NCBI GenBank assembly: GCA_963556695.1
Contig: CAUWAG010000018.1
Location: forward strand, 1,488,001-1,552,000
Reading direction: 5' to 3'
Source: Anthostomella pinea
Taxonomy: Eukaryota > Ascomycota > Sordariomycetes > Xylariales > Xylariaceae
Length of the DNA: 64,000 nucleotides
A program made the translations under genes and the position numbers. This document shows, one piece after another, positions 31,890 to 43,800 of this stretch (position 1 is its first letter; the number at the start of each line of letters is the position of its first letter). The notes beneath the pieces were generated by a model. It was not told the origin of the DNA. It ran no database searches and was given only the letters and a program-made list of their open reading frames with translations.

Positions 31890-34343
31890 TCATGGCTCGC
31901 GGTTTTTAAAATATTTAGCAAGCGGACTCGATCCAAAGGATTCCTCAATCCAATCCAATCCAGAATCATCATGGACGCCGTGCTGACCGGGACTCTCCGC
32001 TGAAGCAAGCTCCATCCAGTCCTCGTCCTCGGTGGATGCTGGGTGATTTGTATTTTGTACGACTGGAAACAGAGCTGCAACCATGCCTCTACGGCCAGAT
32101 GCAGGTCTTAGTGGGGAAGATCCAATTCCAGGTCCAGTTCCAGGTCTAGTCGGGGTCCTAGGTGCAGGTCTCGTTGCGGGGGATCTACTCGGGGTCCTAG
32201 GTGCAGACACGTCTCCAGTCCCAGAGGGGCGTGCAGTTCCGAAACCGCCATCGGTCCGAGGAACACCGCTAACTCCCAGCCCAGACGCAGATAAAGCCCC
32301 TGGATCTCCAAGAACACGTTCAGGTCCAGATACGCTTCTCGTTGAGGATTCGGTTCTAGGTGCAGATATCCCTCGAACTCCAGGAACACCTGCAGGTCCA
32401 GATACGATTCTCCTTGAGTCTTCGGTTCTATTTGCAAACACGCTTTCAGGTCCAGGAACACCAGTTGTTCCCAGCCCAGACGCACATCCCGCTCGGGATC
32501 CAGGCCCAGCTGCCTGTCCAGGCTCAGTTGCAGTTCCCAGTCTTTCAAGTACTGCATGGACGCCGAACCGTTGAATCAGGGCATCAATTTCAGCTGTGGA
32601 TGATCGCCGGTCGCCTCTGGCATGCGGCGTCTGGAAGCTCGTTGAGGATTCGGTTTTGGGTGCGGACACGCCCCCAAACTCATAAGGGCCACCGGTTCCC
32701 GGAACACCTCCAGGTCCAGTGACAGGTCTAGGTGCCCGTCCTGCAATTTCTGCATTCTGTTGTTCGATCTCGGCATGACGTTCAGCTTCGGCCAAGTGCT
32801 GGTGGCCTCTATCATACGGCGGCGTCGGGAACCCCGTTGAGGGTTCGGTTATGGGTGTAGACTCGCCATCGCCAGGGTTTCCACGAAGAACACCTTCAGG
32901 TTCAGTCACAGGTTCCGTCGTAGGTTCAGTTGCAGGTCTAGTTGCCCGTTCTGCCATTTCTGCAATGACCTGGTCACACACGGCCTTAAATTCATCAAGT
33001 TCAGCAGCTTCAGCTTCGGGTATGGGCTGGAGGTTTCCACCATGCGGCGGCGCCTGGAACCCCGTTGAGGATTTTCTGGGTACAAACTCACCCCCAAACT
33101 CATAAGGGCCACCGGTTCCCGGAACACCCCCAGGTCCAGTTGCAGGCCCAGTTGCAGGTCCAGTTGCCTCAAGCTGTGCTGTCACCTCTGCAACGAATTG
33201 GTCAACCTGGGCCTCAAGTTCGGCACCAGTTCCAAGTACAAAGTAGCCTCCAAACCCATAAGCGCCATCGTTTCCATGAAGACCTTCAATTCCAGGTACG
33301 CTTCTCGTTGAGTGGGCTGTATTTGTATACACGCTTTCAGGTCCTGGAAAGCCGGTTCCAGGAACACCCGTATAGCCAGACGTACCTCTCGTTGAGGGCC
33401 CGGGTCCAGGTGCAAACTCACTTCCAAGCTCATAAGTGCCACCGGTTCCAGGAATACCTGCAGGTCCTCTAGACATACTTCTAGTTGAGGGACCGCGTCC
33501 AAGTGCAAATACACCTTCAGTTCCTGAAACACCGCCAGATCCCGCTCGAAATCCGGGCCCCGCTGCCTGTCCAGTTGCACTTCCAGTTGCAGGTCTAGTT
33601 GTTATATTGACCAGTTCAGGGTGTCTTCGCATCCCAGCTTCAATTCCAGCTGAGAACATTCGCCGGCGGTCGCGGGCTCCGCCATGCGGCGGCTGGAACC
33701 GTCCAGTCGCCTTCTGGATTCGATAGGCCTGGGGTGGCGGTTGTCCCATCATCATGCCAGGGCGTGTCGGCCGCCAGTTGTTTTGAGTGCTCTCGTATTG
33801 TCGTTGTCGCATTGACTCTTCCACAATGTCTGGCCCATACACAGGTGTGAATGTCTCCCAGTTGTGAGGTTCGCTCTGGCCTTGCTGCACGACATGTCCC
33901 GGGCACGTTGGTCCGTAATAAGTAGGTTGAGGTATCGGCAGCGTGCCGCTGGGAGCACCTTGTCCGTACAGCCGCGGGTCTCTACCCTGGCCCGCAACAT
34001 GATCTGGCCAAGGCTGACATTCGCTCAGCACGTCGTCGTCGACCCAATCCCCCATCTCGGCGTCAGATTGGCATCCGCCGCATGGGCCACTGCTATTGCC
34101 GTGCTGCTGGTTCTGGTTGAAGGGTTGGTTGAAGGGCTTGTTGACGGGCTGATTGAAGGGCTGGTTGACGGGCTGTCTGAAGGGCTGGTTGACGGGCTGT
34201 CCGAAGGCTTGGTGGACAGGCTGATCTTGTTCAGGTATCCCTAGGGCCCAGCGGTTCTCAGCCGCCCTTCTGGCGTTCAACTCAGGGGCCATTGCCCGCT
34301 GAAAATCCCGGTCGTTGTTGTTATTAAAATTATTGCCGGCCAT
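31890..34343 (-). CDS. repetitive, disordered Pro/Gly/Thr-rich protein (817 aa)
   Basis: A single uninterrupted frame from an ATG at 34341-34343 (MAGNNFNNNND). Order: Asn-rich start; an FNQPVNQPF-type short tandem repeat (about residues 45-75); a non-repetitive part with CGGC and several Trp (about 80-230); then long, diverged repeats built on GVPGTGG(P/T)YE(F/L)G and STGFQ/STRS, and ATGPATGP runs (230-730); and a more acidic C-terminus (EDEDWMELA, LDWIEESF). No signal peptide, membrane segment or known catalytic motif is seen. Such proteins are usually disordered and may be structural or scaffold-like; the function is unknown. The antisense strand is also open in pieces because of the repeats, but only this strand gives one continuous frame. 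Confidence 0.6.
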   Translation of the reverse strand: MAGNNFNNNNDRDFQRAMAPELNARRAAENRWALGIPEQDQPVHQAFGQPVNQPFRQPVNQPFNQPVNKPFNQPFNQNQQHGNSSGPCGGCQSDAEMGDWVDDDVLSECQPWPDHVAGQGRDPRLYGQGAPSGTLPIPQPTYYGPTCPGHVVQQGQSEPHNWETFTPVYGPDIVEESMRQRQYESTQNNWRPTRPGMMMGQPPPQAYRIQKATGRFQPPHGGARDRRRMFSAGIEAGMRRHPELVNITTRPATGSATGQAAGPGFRAGSGGVSGTEGVFALGRGPSTRSMSRGPAGIPGTGGTYELGSEFAPGPGPSTRGTSGYTGVPGTGFPGPESVYTNTAHSTRSVPGIEGLHGNDGAYGFGGYFVLGTGAELEAQVDQFVAEVTAQLEATGPATGPATGPGGVPGTGGPYEFGGEFVPRKSSTGFQAPPHGGNLQPIPEAEAAELDEFKAVCDQVIAEMAERATRPATEPTTEPVTEPEGVLRGNPGDGESTPITEPSTGFPTPPYDRGHQHLAEAERHAEIEQQNAEIAGRAPRPVTGPGGVPGTGGPYEFGGVSAPKTESSTSFQTPHARGDRRSSTAEIDALIQRFGVHAVLERLGTATEPGQAAGPGSRAGCASGLGTTGVPGPESVFANRTEDSRRIVSGPAGVPGVRGISAPRTESSTRSVSGPERVLGDPGALSASGLGVSGVPRTDGGFGTARPSGTGDVSAPRTPSRSPATRPAPRTPTRPGTGPGIGSSPLRPASGRRGMVAALFPVVQNTNHPASTEDEDWMELASAESPGQHGVHDDSGLDWIEESFGSSPLAKYFKNREP

Positions 34344-35197
34344 CTTGTCTTCGGCGAGGGTGGGATCGCGGGTGTGATTGTGGGTATTGGTGTACTTGAA
34401 AGTGTGCACGGGGGTTCTTGAACCAAATGCTTATCCGTGCTGATGCTGCATAAGTCTGCGAGAGCGAGAAGCGATGAAGATGAGTATGACTGTGAACTTC
34501 GGGGATAGACGATTGATGTTGGAGTGGAATGGAAGATGGCACCACGAGAGAACCAAAGGTATTTGACCACGGGGGCGAGCCCGCCATCGTAACTGCTCGT
34601 TGCTGTTGTCCTGTCGTATCGCAGTTGCTGCTTCATATTGTCGAAGACATTCCCGCGATGAGCAGGACGGGAAGGAGCCCAGCTCGACATTGTAGCCAAG
34701 CATAATGACCCATTCCAGCGAGGAAGTGTCGATGTCTGCGAGACTGTCCTTCACAGTGGTTTCGAGCTAGACCTTCCAAAGCCTAACAATCAGTTCTGGT
34801 TGCGCTTTCTGTGTCTCGAACGGGTTCCTTCGATGTCGCTCATCGCATCTTCCAGTTGACGACTTCCATATGACGACTGCCACTTGGCGACACTGCAATC
34901 GACAAGCCCAGGATGCTGACTTGTCAATGTGGTCATGTTCAGCATTACATGTAGGTGTCAAACAGTTCGTAGATGGTTCAGATGGTGGTTGTTCGTGTAT
35001 TCAGTGCTGATCGTGTTCTCAATTTCTGTGATGTAGCTTTGGGGCCCAAAATGCCCTAATGGCCCCTGTTTCCGTGCACTGCCACTTCCCCGGCGCCACG
35101 GTGGCTTGCGCGCCATTCAATAGTAGGTATATGCGCCTTCCCTTCTCGCTCATCTAATCCAGTCTTCGGTCTCTACAATGGGCAAGCGTGAACACCC
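34344..35197. other. intergenic with a hAT-like repeat fragment
   Basis: 34344-34990 is GC-balanced with no supported gene; it is the upstream flank of the repetitive protein gene. 35000-35180 contains repeat R2 and, further on, TATATGCGCCTTCCC, resembling the hAT leader TATATGCACCTTGCC at 1949-1963. Confidence 0.5.
35000..35125 (+). repeat. repeat R2, resembles the hAT 5' leader
   Basis: GGGGCCCAAAATGCCCTAAT, GTGCACTGCCACTTCCC, GCGCCACGGTGGCTTGC and GCCATTCAA align in order with 1785-1880 (inside the hAT element) and with 15180-15265. It ends about 75 bp from the stop codon of the amine oxidase. Confidence 0.6.
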
Positions 35198-37693
35198 CTA
35201 AGGGTTTCTCATCCAGACACCAGCGGCACTGCCGTTCAACCCAAGATCGCTCACCCTGATCTCCTCGCTCCTGTACTCCTTCGGCAGGTCCGGTTCCAGC
35301 GCAGCCAAAGGCAACTGCACATCCTCCGCATACGGCGTCCCGAAGTAGTTCGCCCCCTCATGCATCTCGTACTTGCCTCCATTCTTGTCCTTCCCTCTAG
35401 ATCGCAACTCCTCATTGGGCTCATCGCCCTCCGGATCCCAGCCCGCGAAACCCCCACTCTTCTTTCCCTTGAGTTGCAACCGGACGCCCTGGACGCTCTC
35501 GCGGCTCGGGTCCCGATCGGCGAAGTTGTGCGGCACAAACATGACACTTGACGAGGAAGTATGCATGAGCGTATTGGGGATGTCGCCCGAGTGCGGGATG
35601 TGGTGGCTTCCCACGTTGAAGTATATGACGAGGTCGCCGTCGTACTCCGAGTCCGTATCTCCATGGGCGAGGCTCTCGGAGTTGGCAATGGTGGTGAAGT
35701 CGATCAAGGGCTCGAGTGGCTCGAGGTAGTTCAGCGGGTCGGCTCCTCTCGGTTCGATGTCCTTCTGTCGCACGACCCAGATGTCTTTCTCGGCCCATCG
35801 AGCGCTGTTGCCCAGAGTGGTGGAGTTTAGGATTGACAGGTGTGGTGTGTTTCCCATCCCGGTTCCGGAGACCACCCTGTAGCCTTTCTTCTCGCCCCAG
35901 GCGTTCTTCTGATCGCTGGAATACACGATGTAGAACTCGCCCGAGTTCTTCGGCCATTCGAGTCCAGCCTCCTCGGTAACAGGGTACTCCTTGAGATGCA
36001 TAGTGTTTCGCTCCTTGACGTACGGCTGGTCCCATGGGTAGCTGATAACTGTGGGCTCCAGGGCGAGCCTGACAAGGTCGTTGGCAGAGCCGGCAATGTC
36101 GAGATCGGCCTTGAAGCTGATGACATGGTCGTGCATCGACGAAGAAAGCGCGTCATGGATGCGATGACCGTACTCGTCTTCGTTCTTATTTGGGTTGTTG
36201 GCGTAGAAGGCGCCATAGATATACCCGGAGGCCCTGACCTTGACCTCAATCGCGCCGTCGAGATAGAAGATGTAATCGATCGTGTAGTCATAATTACCGA
36301 CAGTGGAGACGGACCTCACTGTGAGGTATGTGTTTCTCGATGCGGTCACAGAATATTGTGCCGTGTGCCGAGAGAGGAGGTGGTCGGATGTGAATTCGAA
36401 AACGCAAATGTTGTTGGGAAGCGTCTCTGTCTTACCACCGCGATGTAGCTTGGTGTTGAGGTAGTCAGCATATCCAGGGCAGTCGTATCCGGGCAGCAGC
36501 TCAAAAGCATTCGTGCCCATGCCGAAGAACGTGTCAAGAAACTCCTGTCCACCAGCCATGGGGTCGTCTCCAGCGTAGTGTGCCAGGGCCTCTTGGAGAC
36601 TGAGTTCGTACATGACTCGCTCACCCTTGAACCGCACATCGAACAGACTGACGCCCGTTGCTTGGGTGGAGGTGAGATAGAATTCGAACCCGAACCATGA
36701 CATGTATCCCTCTGCCTTGTCGAGCTTGTATCGCGGGCCATATGGCTGTATCGAGACAGGCGGCGGCAGCTGTCGACCATCCGGCTTCGCGTCAAAGTCC
36801 TCCGTGTCAGTCCATGGGCCATCTACATTGGGCGGTGTCTTCAAGAAATCAGGACTTCTCATGGCCCTGCGAAACTCGTCGACGTTGGCGTACATCACTC
36901 CATTGTAAAACCAGTCTCCCACAACCCAGTCGCTGACATTGGCACTGGTCGCATCGACTCTGACGTAAATGCCCTGGGGGAGAAGCGTACGCCCCGAGCT
37001 TCCCATTCCAGGCCTGAAGAACTGTATCCATGCTATCAACAAGCCAGGCTCTTGCCTAGTGAATCTTGGGAAGACCTGGAGCGAGTTTGGATCGTAAGGG
37101 TTTTTTCTGTTGACCTTGGCGTCCAGCAATTCAGTCGTGATATCGGAAACGTTCTCTGCAAGCGCCAGAGAGAAGTCTAGGCTTCCAACGAAGTCCGCCA
37201 TCAGGTTTGTCACATAGTTCCGCCCGGAACTGAACGGGTGCGTCAAAGGGACCACTTGTGTCGCTTCCGACACTGGTAGCGGGCCAACAGCGTGATAGAT
37301 CAGCTGTGGCTTCTCCTCCGTATTGCGCGATAGCACTACCTTCGCCCACCGCTCTGGTTCCTTGCTGTCCTCCCACAGGAACGGGAGGACATCCGACTTG
37401 TTCGGCGACAGCGCTTCCACGGTGAAGATGAAGTTCTCATAGGCGGTCCTTGGTGTCCTTGTAACATTGAGATCAGCCCATTCTTTGACTAGGAAATCGT
37501 AAACGTCGTTGGCCTCGTGCTCGGAGATGCCCGCCCATACATTGCGCTTCGGGGCTTTGAAGCCGGCGCGATTAGCGGGACAGACATCTAGTTGGCCTGG
37601 GTTTCCGCGCGCTGGGAGCCACAACAACCCAACGGCGGCAAGGAAGATACTCGAAGAGAGTATTCCGGCCGTTATATTCCTAGAGATAGTCAT
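35198..37693 (-). CDS. copper amine oxidase, secreted or membrane-anchored
   Basis: An intact intronless frame of 831 residues from an ATG at 37691-37693; upstream in-frame codons lack an ATG. The N-terminus has a hydrophobic segment (about 8-28, GILSSSIFLAAVGLLWLPA), a signal peptide or anchor. The enzyme oxidises primary amines to aldehydes with release of ammonia and hydrogen peroxide, using copper and topaquinone made from its own tyrosine. The cofactor tyrosine is Tyr468 in STVGNYDY (consensus TxxNY[DE]). The likely catalytic base is Asp387 in FLDTFFGMG, 81 residues before. Copper ligands are His521 and His523 (MHDHVISF) and the HHIPHSGDIP site around His698. Several N-glycosylation sites (NVT, NKS, NVS, NST) fit secretion. 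All key residues are present, in contrast to its neighbours. It might serve use of amines as nitrogen source or extracellular peroxide production. Confidence 0.93.
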   Translation of the reverse strand: MTISRNITAGILSSSIFLAAVGLLWLPARGNPGQLDVCPANRAGFKAPKRNVWAGISEHEANDVYDFLVKEWADLNVTRTPRTAYENFIFTVEALSPNKSDVLPFLWEDSKEPERWAKVVLSRNTEEKPQLIYHAVGPLPVSEATQVVPLTHPFSSGRNYVTNLMADFVGSLDFSLALAENVSDITTELLDAKVNRKNPYDPNSLQVFPRFTRQEPGLLIAWIQFFRPGMGSSGRTLLPQGIYVRVDATSANVSDWVVGDWFYNGVMYANVDEFRRAMRSPDFLKTPPNVDGPWTDTEDFDAKPDGRQLPPPVSIQPYGPRYKLDKAEGYMSWFGFEFYLTSTQATGVSLFDVRFKGERVMYELSLQEALAHYAGDDPMAGGQEFLDTFFGMGTNAFELLPGYDCPGYADYLNTKLHRGGKTETLPNNICVFEFTSDHLLSRHTAQYSVTASRNTYLTVRSVSTVGNYDYTIDYIFYLDGAIEVKVRASGYIYGAFYANNPNKNEDEYGHRIHDALSSSMHDHVISFKADLDIAGSANDLVRLALEPTVISYPWDQPYVKERNTMHLKEYPVTEEAGLEWPKNSGEFYIVYSSDQKNAWGEKKGYRVVSGTGMGNTPHLSILNSTTLGNSARWAEKDIWVVRQKDIEPRGADPLNYLEPLEPLIDFTTIANSESLAHGDTDSEYDGDLVIYFNVGSHHIPHSGDIPNTLMHTSSSSVMFVPHNFADRDPSRESVQGVRLQLKGKKSGGFAGWDPEGDEPNEELRSRGKDKNGGKYEMHEGANYFGTPYAEDVQLPLAALEPDLPKEYRSEEIRVSDLGLNGSAAGVWMRNP

Positions 37694-40511
37694 TGTTGTC
37701 GTGCCGCTGCGACGGCTAGATGCACGATTTTGACAGAAGGGTTGAAGAAGAGAGAGGGAATGTGTCACATCGTTGACGTTGACGTGAGGAGATAAGACAG
37801 TGAGACTGCCTGTAGGGCCGACGACGCCGTTTCTCGCATCGGATAAAGTTGCCTTTTTGGGCCTTTCAATATGGGTCTGGTGGGCCAATCACCGCCCGAC
37901 TTTCATCGGTGGAATAACAAGTTACGGGTTCTTATAAGTTATACGCTTATGCAACATCGCAAGCATCGAATGCTATCATTTATCAAGTTAAAAGCTTAAA
38001 AGAATGGTTTTACTAGTTGCAAGTTCGTTTCTCGTAACAAAAGACTTAGAACTAAACTTAAACATTAAGACCTTCTGAGCCTGCTAACAATTCCTTATTA
38101 GAAGTCGCAACCAAGCTAATATGACGAGTTACTTCATAAAGACTTATAAGCAATATTTATTTATTTATATAAATAGTATGTAAAGATCGACAAGACTATT
38201 AGGTTATATAAAGACTTATAAAAGACTTAAATATATTATATTATTAATAAATAAATAATAAACCTTTTCTTGAATATAAAATGTTATTACGCTTCTATTA
38301 CATTTATCGGTTTATAAATATTGCTTTTATAATAACATTTCTTTAATTGAAATATTAATATTTAGTGAGAGGACTTTTTAACCAACTTTAAATTAAATAA
38401 TAGTGGCACTTACAACCCTTTTTAATGCTAATAAACCGTGAATAAATCGTAAACGTAAATTACTTAAACACAAAAGAACAATAAATTATTAACAACCTTT
38501 TAAAATATATTAATTATTTAAAAGCTACAAATTAAATAATCATTCTAAAAAAAGAGCTTTCAACTTAATAGATAATTATTTCAAAAAGCTTATGGAAATT
38601 TTATTGAAATAACCGTTAAAAATGACTTATTCAAGCTTATAAAAAAGCAAATAAAGTACATAAACGAAAAAATATGTCGTATATTTGTTAATAAAATTAG
38701 ATAAATTAAAAATAATAAAGCGCCGTAAGAAGGCTATTAACATTAACTTTAATAGAAACATGGTTAATAATATATAACTTTTAAGCTGATTGAAGGTAAA
38801 AGCAAGGTTGTCATTATTTTCATTGTATATATTTAAGCTCGCTTAATATTATACCGCTTATTTTTAATTAAGTTGAGACTTTAAATTATAATAAAGATCG
38901 TATATTAAGCCTTAACCTCCAAAAAAAAATTAACCAAAAATATTACTAACTTTTTATAACTTTACCTAGAAAAAAAGTTATTAAACCACCTTATATCGTT
39001 AGAATGTAATAAAAAGCTAAAAATAAAACAATTGCTGCGCTATACATGCTACCATAAAAAAGAATGATTAAAAAGTTAAAGTTAGAACCGGAAAAAAAAC
39101 CCTTTAATAACTCTTTAAAAAACAAAGTTTTACTATTATAAAAGCGTAAATCGAAAGTAGTTCGTTTTAAAAACTTGATTATAAATAAAGATTAAACTAT
39201 GATTAATCATTTAAATGACTTTTTATCGTTATTATCTTAATGTAACTCCTTTTTATTATGAAGTAAAATTAATATAAACTTTTCTGCTTCATTATTATTG
39301 AAAAAAAGCGCAAGTTATCGTGTTAAAAAAACATCAAAGAAAAAACTTTAAAAAGAACAATTTAGTTTTAAACCTTACTGCGATACGCATCGGAAGGTTT
39401 TATTCATTAAAATCGTTATAAACAAAAGCTTTTTTTTACTTTATATAATAAAGCTTATAAAATGTAATAAAGCTTATTTTATTAAAAGTATAACCAAAAT
39501 CTGTTAAGTTAAACTAGTAAAGCTACTATTTGGCTTTTAAAATAGCTTGATACTATTAAAAACGGTTTTATAAAAATCTTATAAATATGTTATACGATAT
39601 AAATAATTCTAGAAAATATCCTATTCTTTTTATTCGACTTACGTGTTAAATTAAACATCTAAGCTTTAAACTAAGGGTTAAATGACAAATTAAAATATGT
39701 GTAATGAGCACTAAAAGACACGACGGAAATTAAAATAAAACGATGAAAAAAACTGTTTATTTTATAAAATCATAAGATTTAAAACCTGAATTTTTAATAA
39801 GCAACTTTCCAAAAAAGAAAATTTAAAATAAGTAAAAACAACTCTTTATACAATAATAATTACAATAATAATTATAACGTTAAAAGTAATAATAAGCGTA
39901 AAATGGTTAAAAAAAGGTAAAGCGGTTAAAGTCATAACAGCCGTAATAGTCATAAGGGTTGAAATAATCGTAAAAGATATTAATAAGTCTCTAATTAAAA
40001 TAAAATAAAAGGACTAATTGCTGAAGTTGTAATAAATAAAGCTATAGTTGCCGTAACAACCTTATTTAAATATAAAATTAAAAATAACACCAATTAAATA
40101 AGTTAAACTATTAAGTTAAACTATAAAACTATATATTACTTAAATTAAACTACGTAAAAAGCACGTGCATTACAAACAGCAGCATTTTTATTATATATAG
40201 AAAACTTTAAAGCCTTTTTAAGCTCTTTAAAAATTACGATAATATAATGGCTACTGGTATTGTTGGTGTTCAAAGTGCCGTATATGCCGTTTAAATCAAT
40301 TTTAAAAGCGGGTTTCAACTTTTTTACGTTTATAAGGATAAAATAGCGCTTATATTAGATAATTTAATCGAAAAACTGGGAAAAAGGCGCTAACGTTGTA
40401 AAAGGGCTATTCAAATTTTTAATATACAATTACATATTTATTAAAATATTATAAGATGCTTAACCTCATTTAAAGCCCTCGATTTTTTAATGTTAAGGTT
40501 TTTATAATTAA
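37694..40511. other. promoter flank, then AT-rich block
   Basis: 37694-37910 is the GC-balanced 5' flank of the amine oxidase. 37915-40511 is extremely AT-rich with stops in all frames and no visible gene. It ends exactly at the target duplication of Gypsy-1. Confidence 0.8.
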
Positions 40512-40738
40512 TGTCACGACCAGATCAAGGCATTGAGGTGAACTCAGTCCATTGGGTGCTATAGACGAAGATTCTAAGCTAAAAAAAAAAGGAAAGAAAT
40601 GACCAACAACGTATTGCGAAAAGCGCGACCAAGTCCAGGAGCAGGTAGAGCTCTGCTTGTGCCTGATCCCCACAGCCAGCTTCCGATTGGCTACCACAGT
40701 CCTGGCAGTTGAGGGCTGCTTGGGAGCAGGTCCTTACA
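40512..40738 (-). repeat. Gypsy-1 3' LTR
   Basis: 227 bp, TGTCACGAC...CCTTACA on the plus strand. The adjoining polypurine tract at 40739-40750 sets the sense direction as minus. Confidence 0.95.
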
Positions 40739-40810
40739 TTACCCCCTTCCAAGCCCTGATCGCCTGGTGGTCAGGAGGCTTGAAAAGAGAGAAATAACGA
40801 GAATATTGTC

Positions 40811-43800
40811 TCAAGAGTGTCTCGTTTTATGTTTTTTCTTGGTTTTCACTCCTGTTGCCTTGTGTTCGGTGACTTTATCGTTTTTATGATCCCCCTCGAA
40901 CTTGTTCTCCGCGGCATTCCGTATCCAATGCTGCAGGCGCACTGGGGGCCCAGCTGCATCAGGGTACTCTCTATGGAAGGACTCTAATAGCAGCGGCAAG
41001 TTCTTCAGGTCGCTGGCTGGGTACCATGTCTCATTTGGGTCTAATCCCACCTAGGATACTTGGTATTGGAGTCTTTGACGCTGTCCGAAAAGCCGTGATA
41101 CTAGGATCTTTTCCACTTCCCATTCCGGTTCTCTGTTGATCTCCACTGGCGGTTCTGGTTCCAGCTGTTGCTGCGGCAGCGGGTTCTGAGCTGCTTTCCG
41201 AAGGCGATCAGCGTGGAAGAGCTTGCTACCTTTATACCAGGGTGGTGTGTAAAGGATGAAGCTGTGGCCTCTTTTTTCTACAATGGTCCATGGACCGGCG
41301 TTCTAGGAGTCCAGCTTTGTGGTCAGGGCTTCAGTCGAGAATCCCTTCTTACTTACGTATACTATGTCAGAAACGGTAAAGTCCACGGGTCGGCGCTTCT
41401 TATTGGCTTGGGTTTCTATCAGTGCCTGTGCCGCTATGGCGTTCTGTTGTGCTAACTCCTGGACCTTTTGGATTTGTTTAATAACCTCTAACGCTTTCTT
41501 CTCTTGGTCAGTCGTCAAATCCACTTCCTGCAGTGGCAGAAAGAGAGGGTTACGCGGGCTGGTTCCGAGGACGACTTCCAACGGGGACATCCCAATGATC
41601 GAGTGATAGGCAGCGTTATGGGCTAAGTCCAGGGCAGGGAGGTGCTCTCTCCATCTGGTCTGGTACTTATCCACGTAGAACCTTAACTTCTGATCCAATT
41701 CGGCATTTGTGATTTCGATGCTTCCTTGGGTCTGAGGGTGTCGAGAGCTACCATGGCGATGCTTTATTCCGGTGAGTTTATTGAGGGTTTTAAGAAACTT
41801 GGAGATAAAGGGTCCGGCATTGTCACTGATCCACTCGTGAGGAATACCGAGGAAACGATAGAGAGCGCTGTAATACCGGTGGGCTAGTATCTCTGCGGTG
41901 TCTCCCTTACGACTAGGGAGAGTAGCCAGCAGCTTGCTAAATTGACAGACAAAAGCCCAGACATAATCATAGCCTTTGTCATCTTTCGGCATGCTCTTGC
42001 CGTCAACCACAACATGCTCCCAGATGCGCTTTGGGATAGGTAATGGGTGAAGGAGCCCTGGGGTCTTGTCATGTCAAGTCTTATTCCTCTGGCAATCCCG
42101 ACAGTTCTTGATGTACTGCTTGATATTGCTATTAAGGCCTTGCCAGTAGTACTCCTTTTTTAAGAGCTGAAGGGTCTTGTTTTGGCCGGCGTGGGCGAAA
42201 GCTTTCGGCTCATGAGCTTCACGTATCAAAGCGGTGCACAGGAAGATCTTTCCATCTATAGTGGTTTCAGGAATGACCAGCAATCCTTCTTTTCGGCCCA
42301 GGTTTTGCTTTTCGTTCTCTGCGATGATGACATCCACCAGATCAGCGCCTCGCAACTCGGTCGTAGTAAGGGCATTGATCCCTTGTATTTGAATCGGGGC
42401 AATTGGCTCGATCTTCTCTGGTGGTATCAGGGCAAATGTCCGATCTTGTAATTCCCGGGCTTTGACCATAAGGTTCTTAATGGTCTTACGAGAAAGGGCG
42501 TCGGCGGCCACGTTGTCTTTGCCCGGGCGGTATCGGAACATGATGTCAAAATTGGCCAGGTAATACGACCAGCGAATCTGTCTTGCTGAGAGCAGCTTCT
42601 TGGTTGACCAGTAGATCAGAGCTTGATGATCGGTCTGAACAAAGAACTTAGTTCCCCATAGAGCGGGCTCAAAGTCTTTGAGGGTGTTCATCACTGCGAG
42701 AAGCTCTTGGTCCTGGATAAGATAATTCTGCTCGGCTACGGACATGGTCTTTGAAAAGTAGCCGATCGGTTTCCATTCTCTGTCTTCCTGCTGTTGTCAA
42801 ATGACACCACCTGTGGCTTTGCCCGAGGCATCGGTATCAACCTTGGTTGGTCGGCCAGGTTTGAAGAAGGCGAGGACAGGCGCTTCAGTGGCAAGCTTCT
42901 TCAACGCTTCGAAAGCTTCCTTTTGCTCAGGTCCTTTCTCGAAGGGCATGTCTTTCTTCAGCAACCGGTTAAGCGGTTTGGTGAGGTCACTGGCGTGATA
43001 ACAGAATAGTCGGATGAAATTGCATAATCCCAAGAAAGATCGAACGGCTGACTTTGAATTCAAATCATCCCAATCCCAGTTGAGAATAGCAGCGACTTTG
43101 GCGGGGTCCACTCGAACACCTTTGCCTGTCTCAAGGATCATACCCAGATAATCCACCTCAGTGACGTTAAAGCTGGATTTCTTGATGTCTCCTTGGAGGC
43201 CTGTTCAATGCAACCAATAAAGGACCTCCTCAGTCTGTTCAAAATGCTCTGGTTCGTCGCTTTCTGAGTAAACCAACACATCGTCCGCATAGGCGCTGGC
43301 AAACAGGTCCAGTAGTTCATTGAGCTGGGCGTTGATAAAGCCTTGGAACCAAGCAGGGCCGACCTTGAGTCCAAACGGCAGCACCTTCCATTGGAAAGTC
43401 CCTTGTCGGGTCGTAAAAGCGGTCAGATATTGAGACCCGGGGTCCATCAACAGGCGGTTAAAAGCACAGATGATGTCAATCTTGGTGAGGCGTCTTGCTC
43501 GTCCACAGCGGCTGATCGTGCCCTGGACGTCTGGAGCGAGCACCTGTCTTCCCTTAATGAAATCATTAATCCAACGATAGTCCACACAGAATCGATGTTC
43601 TCTGGAGTGAGGCTTGGGTACAAATAACATAGGGGCAGGCTTGTCGGCCATACAGCGCTCAATGAATCTAATCTTTAGTAGCTCGTCGGTGGTTTATTTT
43701 TCTAGTCTAAGGAAGGCGAACGGCATAAGATATCATAAAGGTTTTCCTTCTAAGGGTTTCGCCAGTTCAAGGATCACATCAAAGCCGGGGCGGCTGGGCG

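Noticed and set aside
32083..33726. Plus-strand frames of up to 163 codons opposite the repetitive protein
   Set aside because: They are fragmentary and arise from the repeat composition. Only the minus strand gives one continuous 817-codon frame.
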